A stretch of 64,000 bases of DNA from Microstegium vimineum (lineage: Eukaryota > Streptophyta > Magnoliopsida > Poales > Poaceae): assembly GCA_022036555.1 (NCBI GenBank), contig CM039130.1, positions 12,573,285-12,637,284 of the forward strand. The letters are read 5' to 3'. Within the stretch, counting starts at the first letter, position 1. Each line of letters starts with the position of its first letter. The notes below the pieces were generated by a model. The model saw nothing but the letters and a program-made list of their open reading frames with translations. It did not search any database and was not told the origin of the DNA. Made by a program: the position numbers and the translations under genes. Shown piece by piece: positions 23,318 through 35,443 of the stretch.

Positions 23318-25051
23318 TGAAAGGACCTATGCGATGGCTAGAGGGGGGTGAATAGCCTACTTTAAATTTCTACGACGAAACTCAACAACAAGGTTAGATA
23401 ACTAAGAAGCGAAGCGAATTTTGTGCTAGCCTAAAGGGTGTTGCGAAGCCTCCTATCCACAATTTCTATCCTAATAGCTCTAGGATCACACAACTCCTAC
23501 ACAAGCTAACAAGCTAGAGAGCTAAGCAACTAGCACAACCTAATATCTCTACTAAACGAGAACAAGAGTGAGATAGAGGGATTATACCACCGTGTAGAGG
23601 AGTGGATGTACCAATCAAGTGATCACCAAGAAATCCAATCACAATGGAGACAAAGAGGTTGACACTTAATTTTTCTTCCGAGGTTCACTAGTTTGCCAAC
23701 TAGCTAGTCTCCATTGTGGCAAGTCACTCACTTGGAGGTTCACGCGCTAATTGGCATCACACGCCAAACCCGTCACCGGGTGCCGCACAACCAACACAAG
23801 ATGAGGCTCACACAAGCCATGCGCAATCCACTAGAGTTGCCAATTGCGATCTCCCGCAGGGAAGGCACAAGAACCCCTTACAATCACTTGTGGTCGACGA
23901 AGAACAAGCACCAAGCTTCTCGAACCACCTCCGCTGCTCCAAACCGTCTAGGTGATGGCAATCACCAAGAGTAACAAGAAATACGCAGCGAGAACGCCTC
24001 CCAAGTGCCACTAGATGCAAGCTATATGCGAAATGCACTTGGATCACTCAATCTCTTTTGGAATTTCACTAACCAAGCATGGAGATGAGTGGGAGGGAGA
24101 GTGCTCAGCTCTAGATGGTCTCAAGATCTTCAAATGTGCGAGAGAGCTCACCCCAAGCCGGCCAACACATATTTATAGACTCCCCTCCAAGCAACTAGCC
24201 ATTTGACTCAAAACGTGGCCGACGGACGCTCATTTATGTTGCGATGGACGCTCTGTCGCAGCGTCCGACGCCCTGTCAGAACTAACCGTTGGGCTGATAC
24301 GAATGCGAAAAACGCTCAGACGCAGCGTCCGACGCTTGGCCCCTCAGCGTCCGGCGCATGTCCACGAACTTGCTCGTTTTCAGGGCTCTCTGGAAGCCCG
24401 ACGGACACTCTTCGTGTTTGTCCCCAATCCGACGGACAGCGTCCGTCGCAAGTCAAAGATTTCCTGGAACTTACTGGAAGGCCGATGGACGCTCGGGGCT
24501 CAGAGTCCCAGCGTCCGACACCAACGTCCACTGCGACGGACAGTGTCCGATGCCTGATCTTCAGCGTCCGGCGCCTGTTCTTGTCCAGAACTTGTTGCTT
24601 CCTTTTTCATTCTTGCTCCAAGGTGCCAAGCACTAAGAATCCTTTTTAGTGAGCAGGTCTTTCCATAATTCACTTTGTCAATTGAGCAGGGAGTATGTCA
24701 CTAGGTCCTAAATGCAAATGCAATATAGATAACACCTAGTGGCACTTGACAAACCGCAATCACTTTTGCATTTCCCCTCTTAATAGTACGGTTGTCTATC
24801 CTAAATGTGATCACACCCACTTGGTGCCTTGATCACTAAAAGAAAAGCCCTAACTTATACCTTTGCCTTGATTTGCTTAGGGTCTTTTCACTTTCCTTCT
24901 CCTTCAAGTGTGAGCTTTAGGTCTAGCCTCCTTGCTTGCTCCACCACTTGTCATCATCTTCTATTTGTGTACTTAACCTACTCAAACACTTAGAGCTAGG
25001 TTAGTACTTAGGTTTCATCTATCAATTATCCAAAACACTAGAGATCTCTCA
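23318..25051 (-). repeat. Young Copia 5' LTR
   Basis: TG at 23318 and CA at 25050-25051. It is homologous along its length to 6289-8027. The right flank CTTCC (25052-25056) is the second target duplication. Confidence 0.93.
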
Positions 25052-26342
25052 CTTCCTCCGCTCAATGATCCTCGTTGCACCAAGCCATCTAGGAGTCGAC
25101 AAACTCCAAGAATAACAAGAGCTTCCGTGATGACAACGATCACCAAGTTCCACTAGTATGCAATATGAATAGCAATGCACTTGGTTCACTCAATCTCTCA
25201 TGAAATGAACAATTCTATCAAGAAGTGAGTGGGTGGAGGCTATCTCAAGCAAGCACAAGTGTATGAGTGAATGGAAAGTGCAAGCCCTATCCCAAAGGGT
25301 CGACCAAAACATATATATAGCTCACCCAAAGAAACTAGCCATTTTCCCCCTCATTCTCAATTTCTGCAGCACCTCCGAACACTATGCGTCGAGGGGTCTG
25401 GACCATTGCACCATGCATCCGGACCACTGTGCAGTTTGAAAACCAGTGTTCCCGCGCTCGGTTTCAACGCTCAAACGCTACCTCCGGACGCTGATCAACA
25501 TCACCTCTGGACCAAAAGCCATGTGTTCGATCACCTTGTAGAAACGAGACAGGGAGCTCCTTGACTTCGGACGCTTGTTCGAAGCAACAACTCCGGACCA
25601 AGTCACGCGTCCGGACCTTACTTAGAGAGTATCCAGAGAGCGCAGAAGCTCCGGACGCATGTCCGAAGCACCTCCTCTGGACCAAAGCCTTGCGTCCGGA
25701 GCATGTTCAGCAAACAATAGAGAGCGCCAAGCCTCTGGACGCATGTCCAAAGCTCCCTCTCCGGACCATAGACATCGTCTAGACCACTGTACTTAGCACT
25801 GATAGCCTAGGGTTTGCTTCCGGGCGCAAACGAAATAGTCCAGACTCTAAGCAACCCTAGCATCCGGAGCTCCAAACTTCGCCCAAAAGACTTCAAACTT
25901 CTTTCCAAGCTTTCATATGCTAACACTAAGTGATCTCAACACTTGTGCACGTGTGTTAGCTTTTACTTCACATTTTCTTGGAATTAAAATCGATTCACTC
26001 ACTAGTTCATAGGTTAATGCGATGCAAATGACCTAGTGGCACATGATAACCGTAATCATTCACGAATTCTCTCTTCTTGATAGTACGGATATCTATCCTA
26101 AATGTGATCACACTCTCTATTGTGTCTTGATCACTTAACCGAAAATGACTCCTATTTCACCTTTGCCTTGAGTCTATTTTCCATTTCATCCACCATGCTA
26201 GAGCATTTCCATCATCACCTTGATCCATCTAGCTCCATCACATGGCATGTACCAACCTATCTCATATATCCACTTAGAAAGCAAATAGGTTAGCACACTA
26301 GTAGGTTTCACCAATTACTCAAAACCAAACACCGGGCTTTCA
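25052..26342 (-). repeat. Old Copia 3' LTR, second part
   Basis: It continues the LTR interrupted at 6288, beginning with the duplicated CTTCC. The text aligns with the matching part of the young LTR (for example AATGCACTTGG[A/T]TCACTCAATCTC), but with many differences. It carries repeated TCCGGAC motifs (25470-25780), the counterpart of the GGACGCT motifs in the young LTR. It ends TTTCA at 26342. Confidence 0.82.
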
Positions 26343-27537
26343 ATCTCCCCCTTTTTGGTAATTGATGACAACCTTTCTCAAAGATATGAAATATAATCAA
26401 TTTGAACTTGAGTTGCTTGTCCAAGCATGTTTTTCAAAGAAATAGAATTGGACAAGTTACAAAAATTCGGTTTGGTAGTATTAGCTCCTCCTACATATGT
26501 GCTAAATGAGTTTGGTTCAAATTTTGCACATATGCATAGATAGAAATTATGGGAGAGTGAATAGCTACCAAATGATGATAAGGTGTTAAGAGTAGACCTT
26601 TGAAGCGTGATACCATCGGAGTGTAGAATTTTCAATCACCCTTAGCACTATGATAGATTAGATACCACTTGAATACCATTTGAAACTTACTTGAAAACAC
26701 TAACACAACTCATATGAGAGCATTAGTTCAACAATTAATATAAAAGTATCTAGCTATCACCTATGCATGCTAGTTGATCAATCATCATTCAATTTGTATC
26801 ACTAGCAATTACCACACAAGCATGGACATTTAAAATAAGAGTACTTGTGCAACAATACATATGAGGATGCAAACATTCAAGTGCATCAAAAGTGTTCATG
26901 AGCTTGCTCCCCCAACTTGTGTGTTCTTTCAAAATTGATATTACTTCTTTTTAAAATTCTCCCCTTTGTCATATATCACCTTTCTTTGTGTTTCTCCCCC
27001 TTTAAGCATATCTTTGTATCCCCCTTTAAGCATATCTTTGTATCTCTCCCCCTTTGTCATCTAATTGACACAAAAAGGTGGGGACCAAATATAGATATTC
27101 AAGTTTCTCCCCCTTAGTGTGAGATAGGGTGAAGTAGTTATTGTCAACATTGGTTTGAACTAGACTACTTGCCTAAGATATTTAATTCGGTTTAAACCAT
27201 AGACAATCTTGTTCACACATTCTAAGATGGTTATCTTGCCTATGTTGAATTAAACACTTAAAGCTCATAGACATAGGTTAAACATTAGGATTGCAAGCTC
27301 ATCAATATGTCATATGCTACCACTAGATCATATCAAGTCATAGAAGCAATAGTGGTATCATATAAGCATCAAATACATTTAGTTTGTATTAATGAGCCTA
27401 ATAAGCATGAGTGATGTTTATATTCTCTACACAAGTCCTAGCAAAGTATGCATGAATGTTTTCCAATCAACTTATACCTTGCTTTGTTAGAGTAGAGGCA
27501 TGTCATATATGCGGGGTGCATCAACTCATGTTGGAGA
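26343..27537 (-). other. Old Copia polypurine tract and untranslated tail
   Basis: The polypurine tract (26343-26358) matches that of the young Copia. The following 1.2 kb holds GGGGGAG-type purine runs (for example at 26905, 27020 and 27050) and no ORF. The last bases match the young element's pol stop region and then homology stops. Confidence 0.75.
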
Positions 27538-27850
27538 AGGCGGCAACCAAAATGCCCCTACCAATCAAGAGCAAATGAATTGTCACTTAGTCATGGAACA
27601 TATACCAACCTCCAAGAGGGGTGAGGTACTTCTCATGCAGAGGATGGGCATCGTGCCATCAGTAGCTCCAGTTTTATCTGCGCCCAAGGGAACATGCGAC
27701 ACCATATTTGTAGGAAACTTGAAGCCGAGCCATGTAGAGGCTCTGGACAAGTTGTTCCTAGCAACCAACAACAGGGCTGGTAGAAGAACGCTCTTCTTGA
27801 ATGGCGGAGTAGGATTGTGCAACCACCAGCGGAGACGTCCAGAGGTGTAG
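27538..27850 (+). pseudogene. Coding-like fragment of unknown family
   Basis: From the end of the old Copia an open frame reads about 103 residues to TAG at 27850. It contains SKRGEVLLMQRMGI, IFVGNLKPSHVEALDKLF and LFLNGGVGLC. The codon use looks protein-like. I recall similar 'RGEVLLM..LGI' phrases in grass repeat ORFs but cannot name the family. There is no start codon of its own, so it is probably a piece of another mobile element joined here by a deletion. Confidence 0.35.
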
Positions 27851-28205
27851 GTCGCTGCAGTGCTCTTAGTTCGGTTGTTTACCATTTATGTCATATAGAA
27901 GTTTCTAACAGTCGGCTAGGAAGGTCTAGTCATAGCTATAAGACCACCTAGCTAGCGCGCGCATCAGAAACTTGTTGTTTATACGGCTAAACTCGTCGAG
28001 GAAAAAACTATGGAATGGCATGACACTAGCAGAAACCCCTATGTGTGACAGAAGAAATTAAAACTAGTAGAAGCCCTGGCTCTTCTTTTAGGTGTATGAC
28101 ACAATAAATTAAAACTAGCCAGAAGCTAACCGTTGCTCTTCTTTTAGTTGTTAGCTTCAAATAACTGCATGGGTGAAATTTAATCTAATAGAAGACCGAG
28201 CATGA

Positions 28206-28230
28206 ATATATATATATATATATATATATA
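28206..28230. repeat. (TA)n microsatellite
   Basis: About 12 TA units in otherwise AT-rich non-coding DNA (27851-28435), where I see no gene. Confidence 0.9.
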
Positions 28231-28438
28231 ATATGTCAATTCCCTGTCAACTCCAGATGTGCCTATCCACCTAGTTCTAGCTATATGGAATATAGATTGA
28301 TTTGGCCGTGTATTCTTTGAAGAATATATCAACACCTAGTTCATATCACCTAGTTCTAAGTTGCCTGCATAACCAAGATTTTTCATACCCAATATCTATA
28401 GATATATAGACAGACAGACAAACAGAGAAAGGGCATTA

Positions 28439-28842
28439 GAGCATCTCTAAAAGTACCTAATACTTTTTTCCTAAAAATATAGAGTTTTACGACTCTAAAA
28501 AATATTAGAAGGAATAAAGAAGCTCGTCTTCAAGAGAATCCTATGATATTTCTAAATTATCTTAAACACTCTTATATATTTTCTCTTTCGCTCATTTACA
28601 TCAGAAATCTTTTCCTACTCTTTAATTATTCTTTCACGCCCTTCCACCTATAGATTGGCTGACAAACACGCCAAGATATACACGACTCGGAAGCACGTAA
28701 CTTTACGAAGAACACGGTGACTTTTCTAAATTATAAAAAAATAAAAGAATAGATTACGAGTTATTGGAGATGTGTTAATTTTTTCTCGTCTAGCTAATAA
28801 CTAAGGATTACAAAGAGATTTAGAAAACTCTTGGAGATGCTC
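28439..28842. mobile_element. MITE with GAGCATCTC ends and TTA target duplication
   Basis: Left end GAGCATCTCTAAAAGT and right end CTTGGAGATGCTC form terminal inverted repeats. TTA flanks both sides (28436-28438 and 28843-28845). A 3-bp TTA duplication fits the PIF/Harbinger (Tourist-like) group. No coding sequence. Confidence 0.75.
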
Positions 28843-29281
28843 TTAGTCCATGTATTCCATAATCTTTTTCCAATAAAAAGTGATCATACAAGAACCAATC
28901 CATCGATTACCTACCCACAAATTTCTATGTGAACAAAAAAAATAAAAAAAAGGGACGTGTGATAAAAGAATCTGTTGATTGATTTGGCCGTGTCATATAC
29001 ATTGGCTTGGTTATTGCTGAGAGGCCGGGGTGCAGAGGCCACATGTGGTTATGGGCAAATCACATGTGTTGGTCGGATATATGGAATTTATCGATTATTG
29101 ATCTCATAAGATAAATCAGAATAAGAATGGTCAGATAATATGTTTATTGTCGCCTCTAATAGCACCGCCCACTATGTTCTGTCATTGACCAGCTCAATCT
29201 ACATACGCATGCTGTAATGTTTGCTATCAGTTTCTAAACTTAGCATTTGTTGTGTTAAAATGTGTAGAAGCTTGTATATAA

Positions 29282-29738
29282 GACCTCAAAGAGTACCTAA
29301 TATTTTCTTTCTAACAACGTACAGTTTTATAACTCCTAAAAAAGTATTGAAATGAATAAAGAAGGACATCTTCAATAGTTTTTCATAATTCATTCCTAAA
29401 ATATAGAAGACAATTTTACATCAGAAATCATATACGATTTCTAAATTGTCTTAACCACTTTTATATATTCTTTCTCTATTGTACATTTGTATTTAAAACC
29501 ATTTTTTACTCTTTATTCTTTCCACGCCCTTCCACTTTTAGATGGTCCAACAAACACACTAAGGTAGAGAGAAGATATACGCGGCTCGAAAGTGCATAAC
29601 TTTACGTAGAATAAGGAGACTTTTCCCTAGTTCTAAAACATTAGGAGGATGGATTAGGAGGTGTTGGAAAAGAATTTTTTCTCATTCATCTAAAAACCAA
29701 GGATTAGGAAGGGATTTAGGGAACTCTTGAAAATGCTC
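29282..29738. mobile_element. Second, diverged copy of the same MITE family
   Basis: It shares the inner blocks AGAGTACCTAATA, AATGAATAAAGAAG and CACGCCCTTCCAC with the MITE at 28439 and ends in AAATGCTC. TAA flanks both sides (29279-29281 and 29739-29741). The left terminus is more decayed (GACCTCAAAG). Confidence 0.65.
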
Positions 29739-29741
29739 TAA

Positions 29742-30825
29742 CAAATAGTATTAGTTGCTAATTAAAGGTTCTATATAATAGCACAAAAGATAATAGGAAA
29801 AAGCTCGTGGGCCTCCAACATTATACCATATTTATAAACCCTAAAATATTACCTCTTCTGTTGCATTGTTTAACTATCGATACTTTCCCTCGTCTGATCA
29901 CTATATTCTTCACACATCTTCATGTTTCTCCGATAACCTGACTCAATTTAACTTTCAGTAACATAACTGGCTGGTTACTTCTTGGATTTTCCTGAAGTGA
30001 TACTGGGGATTTGATCTCCTAGGTTTTGGATACCTAAGATATCTTCACATTTGACAAATGACATGCGAATTGAAGAGTATTAGACTGACCGCACCGCGAT
30101 ACGGGATCGTCTACTCGAGTATCGATTTGCAGGAAAAAAAAAAGGTGCACCGCTGTACGCTACTAAGTACTGTGAGCTCAGTACTACTCTATTCCTGCCG
30201 GCAGAATTGCTGTGTAGCGTAGAGAGAAAGGAGATTGCATGGTGGCCCTGCTGTTACAGTGTACCCTCGAACCACGTGTAATCTCTATTTCAAACTAATA
30301 GAAATGCTATAACTCACAAACTAAAAAATTAAATTAAATTTTGTTTGCACCAATAAATTCGTGTCAATAAATCCTTCAAAACAAGATCTCATATGGATAT
30401 ATTTAGATAAAGTGACAAGTGGACCTCACTGCTGATAGTTGGTATAGTGTATGGGATATAGAGGATGACAGGTGCTGCAGAAACGTGTATAGATAAGAGA
30501 ATCTTGATGATAAGAACGAATAAAGGATAGATTTAGATGAAGTACGGACGGTCTTAGAAACATATAGCTGCAAGTACAGGTTGGATTGTGATGGCTGGAA
30601 TCCATAGCGGCAAGGGATAATGTACCGGACGTGACTGCGGTGCAGATATATGCCCAATCTGATGGGATTTGAACTTAACTGGAATCTCAAAATCTGCAGT
30701 GTAGTGTACTGATATTATTCTGCAGGTTAGGAGGAAATCAATTTCACCTGGAAACTACAAGGCAGAATTGTTCTCTTTTTACATCTCTTTGGTTACCAAA
30801 GTATAGCTAGCAAGCAAACGGATTG
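29742..30825. other. AT-rich non-coding stretch
   Basis: About 1.1 kb without convincing ORFs, exons or repeats. Confidence 0.4.
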
Positions 30826-30935
30826 CACTACTGCAGATTTCGTTTTCACCGCACGGTTTTATTTCACTACCAGTTTGACTAGAACCGGCAGTGATACTGT
30901 TTCGCCGCCAGTTCAAAAGCCGGTGGAGCGTAGTG
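30826..30935. mobile_element. Mini CACTA-like hairpin element
   Basis: The 110-bp segment starts CACTAC and ends GTAGTG. The inside carries GACTAGAACCGGCAGTGATA and CGCCAGTTCAAAAGCCGG motifs, typical of small grass CACTA derivatives. No 3-bp duplication is visible (TTG against ACA), so it may be a decayed copy. Confidence 0.45.
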
Positions 30936-32433
30936 ACACAAAAAAAAACAGCGATTAAAACTGCGGTGTTATCATCACACACTAAACAATCGACAACTAG
31001 TGCTTGGGCATGCATAAGAACTCTACAAGAATATCGAACTTAGTTGTGAAAGTTACATTTTTCTTCCTTTTTCCCTGTCATCACAGCTAAATTCAGACAC
31101 AAACACAAACTGATCTTCAGGATGAGTTGTGTGTATACAATATATGGATGCACACAGCCTTGCGTAGACCAGAATTGTCTGAATGTACAGCAAATAGTTG
31201 TGGTGAAGCTCCTGCATTTTCCAACTGCCACAAGCCACAGTGCTATGTCATAGCAAGGATGGTGCCAACAACAACAACAATGACTGGCCGGGAATACTAT
31301 AGCTATAGTATGGTACGGCCAGTGCTCTGTGTCATACGACACATGGAACAAATTCCGACCGGCTGATCGATCGAGCCGGTTTCGAAGGAACCAGGGATCA
31401 ATCCCCTCAGCAACAGCAAGTTTCAGAATAGCATCCGAATTGAAACAGCCAGTCAGGCAGCATGCATGACTCATCGCTTCACTGACCAGCCTTATCTGTG
31501 GCACGGAATATATCAACCATGCAACTTGCTTGCACGCGGCTTTTCTCAGCAGATTGAGCTGCCGCTGGTTTGTAAACCAGCCTGACCTTATCAGATATGA
31601 GGCGTTGCGATGCCACGATCCGACGACGCTGCAACAATCTTTTCTTTACATATCCTTGGCGGCCGGGTGCATCGTTCCCAACAAAACTCTTCGATCAGTG
31701 AGCTAAAGCTAGCAAGTCTAGAAGAAAAGATGTTGTGGCACAGTTGCTATCTACCTGTATGATGCTGCAGGAGCATCTGAAGAAAGTCAGATATTATCTG
31801 ATCTTTTCTCTAGTTTCTTTTCCAATATTTTTTTAAATACATGACGCAAACATCCGGCACAAGCATTGGAAGATTGAATATTTGGATAGAGAGATTCGTA
31901 TCCACTATATCGGCCTTGATAGTACTCACCTGGAAAAGAAAGAAAGCAAGGAGGGAGAAAAAGCTAGTGCTCTATAGAGCAATCTCCATTGCTCCAGAAT
32001 CCTTTGATTCTTTTTGGTGTTTGCTTAGTACTTGACTCCTCAGCTTCACAAGGGCATCGTGGCTCCTGCAACAAGTTAGTTAGTTTACCTCTAGGCAGAT
32101 CAAATCTGATCCTACACTGTGCATCATTTCATTTCAAGCAAAGAAAACTACAGAATTTGAATGAGTGAAGAAAGTAACCATAGCTTGATTCGTCAGCAGT
32201 GTCTGCAATTTGTTCAACCATAGTTCAAGAAATTGTCAGAGACATACAAGTCAACTTTTAGTTAATTAGAATGTAGTGCTTTCATCTTCTCTAGATGAGA
32301 AATATACGCGTGTGATGGTACAATTCACATTGTGCTTATGATTCCATACCATGTGCTTCACAAGACGTCAAGACCTAACCTAGAGAGCTACACTGTTGCT
32401 ATATGCCCCTTAACGTCCATGATGTGCCGACAC
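30936..32433. other. Stretch with no secure gene
   Basis: Contains a 158-codon minus-strand frame (31040-31516) with no recognisable domain and a possible minus-strand terminal exon at about 31975-32066 (acceptor-like TTGCAG, then a short frame ending in TAG). Neither is strong enough to call. Confidence 0.3.
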
Positions 32434-32898
32434 CTACGAGGATCTTATGCCTTGGTCTGTGCCATCCCATTTGTCCAAGTGGTCTCTAGTATCTAGGAAT
32501 TGAAGCTCATTTTTCCCATAGGCATCACGCGTAGTTCCATAGCTGAAACCAAAACTAGACAGGCTTTAGTAGATCCTTACATATCAAAATCTATCTATCC
32601 ATGTAATGTAAACACAATTTGAATTCCAATACAAACATGGCAATTGGGACCAGTTGATGTCTATGACTCTATCCTACGTACCTATGCGATGAGGTCGAAG
32701 AGACTGACTCTATCATCCTTTCATCGTCACCTTCAGAGAATCCCTTTGGATGAGAGCTGTGTTGATTTGGATGCTTCTTTCTTTCCATTGTTCTTTCAAG
32801 ATGCACAATGTTTGTTTTAAGTGAAAGAGGCATGATATTTTTAGAACCACATTTTCTTTCAAAGAAAGATTGCATCGTCTCAACCTTCAAATGCATAG
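32434..32898 (-). CDS. Two candidate terminal exons of an unknown gene
   Basis: Exon 32898-32682 lies between an acceptor (TTCTTTGTTAG) and a donor (CATAG followed by GTACGTAGG). Exon 32542-32434 follows an acceptor (TTTTGGTTTCAG) and ends in TAG. The phases agree: the first exon ends with two bases of a codon and the second supplies the third. The joined piece reads MHLKVETMQSFFERKCGSKN near the start, then a polar part with SVSSTSSHS, and closes with DGTDQGIRSS and stop. I do not recognise the family. Upstream exons were not found. DNA further upstream is rich in repeats, so this may be a gene remnant. Confidence 0.35.
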
Positions 32899-33764
32899 CT
32901 AACAAAGAATCATATAATTAAGTATGTAATCATATACCGAACTGAAGCATTTCAGACCCACAAAACTTCAAAAGAATGAGATGAAGTTTTCAGGTACGAC
33001 ATGTACTTGGGCAAATGACCTAAATCTCAGAGTTGATACCATACCACCTATTTTGCAAAAAAAGAATCGCCTTTATGCGTGCCCTTATCAGTAGTGTGGT
33101 GGCAGGGCATGCACTAGAACTGTGTAGTAGTGCGAATAAAAACAAAGAACAATATGCAAGATTGTACGATCGTTGACACCAAGAGGAGGAGGGAGGATTG
33201 CTACTACTCTGTGACCTTGATGGATCGATTCCGTGACGAATTGCATACAGCGATGCCTAGGGCAGCTAGCTAGGCAGGATGATGGTTCCCTCAGGCAGCA
33301 TCGAGCATGTTGCTGTACGTCAAAGTAGAGATGATGATATATATCGTTCTGTCTAAGGATCCTCTAGAATCAATGTGCGGCGTGGCGCCACAGTAGTAGC
33401 GATGGCCACGGGCGCATCGTTCTTGACTTCATCCATATACCACTCTTTTAAAAAGAAGAGAAAGATAGGCAACGTATATATGCACAATGTACGTACGGAT
33501 CGATGCAGGATGCATGGTTGCGTAAGTATTCCAAGTTGGGTGGTCCTCCCGGGCAGCATATCTTTTCTCTATGTGTTTCAGTGACTGTATTTCCCTCGAT
33601 CGTTAAGGCATCTCTGCAATGCCATGTGCTGCAACATGGGTGTTCAACTTCAAGGAGAGATAGTGTAGCCATACCAAAAAAACACCCATCTTCAAGTAGG
33701 TGTGCTTTGACAGATTGTTGTATCTATCAATTTGATGTGTGTCCTAAATCACTTGTGAATACGT
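32899..33764. other. Spacer without recognised features
   Basis: No exon, RNA gene or repeat that I can support. ORFs here are short and without domain motifs. Confidence 0.35.
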
Positions 33765-33910
33765 CCACAACACACACGCACACTCACACCTATAAACACA
33801 TGTATGCAAACTCTATCCTTATAAGCACCTTCGTCGAAGGACTGAGCCGGTAGATATCGAGCTTCGCTGTTGACGGGAACGTCGCCTATCGTTAAAAAAA
33901 GCATAACGCC
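33765..33910 (+). repeat. Grass interspersed repeat fragment
   Basis: A CACACACGCACACTCACACC stretch leads into GTCGAAGGACTGAGCCGG and TGTTGACGGGAACGTCGCC, a phrase I recall as common in grass genomes (SINE or LINE tail). It ends in a short poly-A-like TTAAAAAAAGC. Confidence 0.4.
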
Positions 33911-33982
33911 ATCGAACGAGAAAAGACAACTAGAGAAACACTTATGATGATTTATGATATGGATCTAGCAAGGAAACGTCAA

Positions 33983-34330
33983 GGCATTCCGGCGGCACCC
34001 CTCAGGTCGTGAGTTCGAACCCTGGTTGGGGCAAATTTCAGGCTGAGGGTAAAAAAAAATCCACTCACTAGCTCCGTGTGCCAAAGCACTGGTGGTAACG
34101 GCCCGTTTCCGGCATGTGGCAACGATAACCCGGGCTACGGAGACCTGGCCTGCGGGCAACTACGTCCCGGCCTGTGGACCGGCCCAGGTGACGGTCCCCA
34201 CGATGTCTTGTTCCCAGTGTCGGGGCGAGGCCAAGGTTCAGGGGTTTTCTCGGTCGGGGAACTGAGAAGTTTTTTCTTATGTGAAAACCATGGGGGGGCG
34301 GTCTTTCCCCCACCGGGCGTGTTTTTTTGT
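33983..34330 (+). mobile_element. SINE-like element
   Basis: A box-B-like RNA polymerase III promoter (GTGAGTTCGAACCCTGG at about 34007) is followed by a GC-rich body (CAGGCTGAGGG, GGGGTTTTCTCGG) and the tail CACCGGGCGTGTTTTTTTG. The poly-T end is typical of Au-like grass SINEs. The 5' border and target duplication are unclear. Confidence 0.5.
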
Positions 34331-34469
34331 TATCTATGTAATTCAGTTGAAACCATATATACAATGCATGGTACAAAGCTCTAATACCGTGCATATCACT
34401 TTTGAAATTCCACCACCTATAAGCTCTAATAATTTATTTGATCAAAAGCCAAATTCTTCTATAGATAGA

Positions 34470-34870
34470 AGTACTTTATTGGGCTTTATGGTTAAATAGA
34501 AATGATATGGTATTTAAGAAGGCTACACTTAACACTTTTATACGTGTAGTTTCAGGGCAACATTCTGGATAGGACAGTAGTCCTTGCTACATATAGAGGA
34601 GGACGACTAACTACTTTTCAAGATGGGATGCGGAAGCTGGGAGAGTTTAATTCTAGCAGTCTTTGCGAAGTTTAGATGGAGATTGATCAATGATCGTATT
34701 GTGAGCTAGCTTCTTTCGCGTACTTTGCTCACTAGTTGAGCTGATGTTGTTTTCTATTTCTTTTCTTTTTGGTTTGCAGGTCTTATGGTTTTCTTTTGTA
34801 TTCTCAACTCTCGGTTGTGTATCAACTATGGATGGACGGTAGAGGTTGAAACTTTATTCCCTTAAAAATA
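34470..34870 (+). mobile_element. LINE 3'-end fragment
   Basis: Broken frames contain phrases like VLATYRGGRLTTFQDGMRKL, which resemble the C-terminal tail of plant LINE-type reverse transcriptases (zf-RVT region). The match is weak and full of stops. Confidence 0.3.
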
Positions 34871-35443
34871 AGTTTGAGGCAGCTGACCTCTTGTGAGAAT
34901 GATCTAGTGAAGACAAGAAAGGACAGCTGACCACCACTTCTGGTTCTGGAGCTGACACGCCTACGCACGCAGGACGAGGTATAGGACTTTGAAGTTCTGA
35001 GTAGGAACGTGTAATGTAAGGCTGCCCAAATCCATGAGCTCAACATCTTGTGCTGTTCAACAGTAACACAGAGTATGAAAGGCCCAAAATCAAGAGTAAC
35101 GCAGCAACACAAATACACTGTATCCAAACATGTACGATCGTGAATGCTGGGCAGTACAGATTGAAATTTGGTTCACGAATCCGGTAGCAGGGCGCAGACG
35201 CACAGTAATGGCCAGCACAACAGATGCATTTTTTGCACCTTTTCATTTCACGACGGAAGAGGCAGCAGGCAGGTTGCAGCGCCATGTCCATGGTGCGCTG
35301 AACGCCTGAACTGGATGCATCGCAATCAGCAACCCAAGAAACGGCCGGGCTGAGCCTTAACAAGTCAGCAATGGCAGGATCGGCAACCCGGCGAAGTTGC
35401 CACATGAGAGCAAGTAAGCGAAGCAGGGAAGGCGCTTACATAC

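Larger units (their letters stand above)
6289..25051 (-). mobile_element. Complete Copia LTR retrotransposon (minus strand) carrying a nested Gypsy
   Basis: Read on the minus strand the order is 5' LTR (25051-23318), tRNA-iMet-type primer site, gag, [Gypsy insertion 21389-12451], protease-integrase, RT-RNase H, a 1-kb untranslated tail, polypurine tract and 3' LTR (8027-6289). Integrase before RT is the Copia order. Perfect 5-bp CTTCC duplications flank it. The LTRs (about 1.73 kb) are very alike by eye, so insertion is fairly recent. However, gag and pol carry several in-frame stops, so this copy is non-autonomous now. The long LTRs and gag type suggest the SIRE/Maximus lineage; that is inference. 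Confidence 0.93.
5649..27537 (-). mobile_element. Old Copia LTR retrotransposon, truncated, interrupted by a younger Copia
   Basis: The 3' LTR of this element is split in two: 5649-6288 and 25052-26342, together about 1.9 kb. It starts TGTAAGGTC and ends TTTCA. Its sequence is alignable with the younger Copia LTR (for example GGCTAGAGGGGGGTGAATAGCC) but clearly diverged. On the internal side, a polypurine tract (26343-26358, read on the minus strand) and an untranslated tail follow to 27537. The element breaks off almost exactly at the end of pol, keeping only the last few codons and stop. No 5' LTR, primer site or further coding sequence is present. Confidence 0.8.

Noticed and set aside
30498..30511. 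AGAATCTTGATGAT, identical to the first 14 bases of miR172
   Set aside because: The following bases differ from miR172, and no complementary star strand or hairpin is present nearby.
31040..31516. 158-codon minus-strand ORF
   Set aside because: No start context, no domain and Cys/His clusters without spacing typical of zinc fingers; composition matches the non-coding flank.
34005..34022. Box-B-like sequence that could belong to a tRNA gene
   Set aside because: No tRNA cloverleaf or anticodon arm can be built around it; the context fits a SINE.
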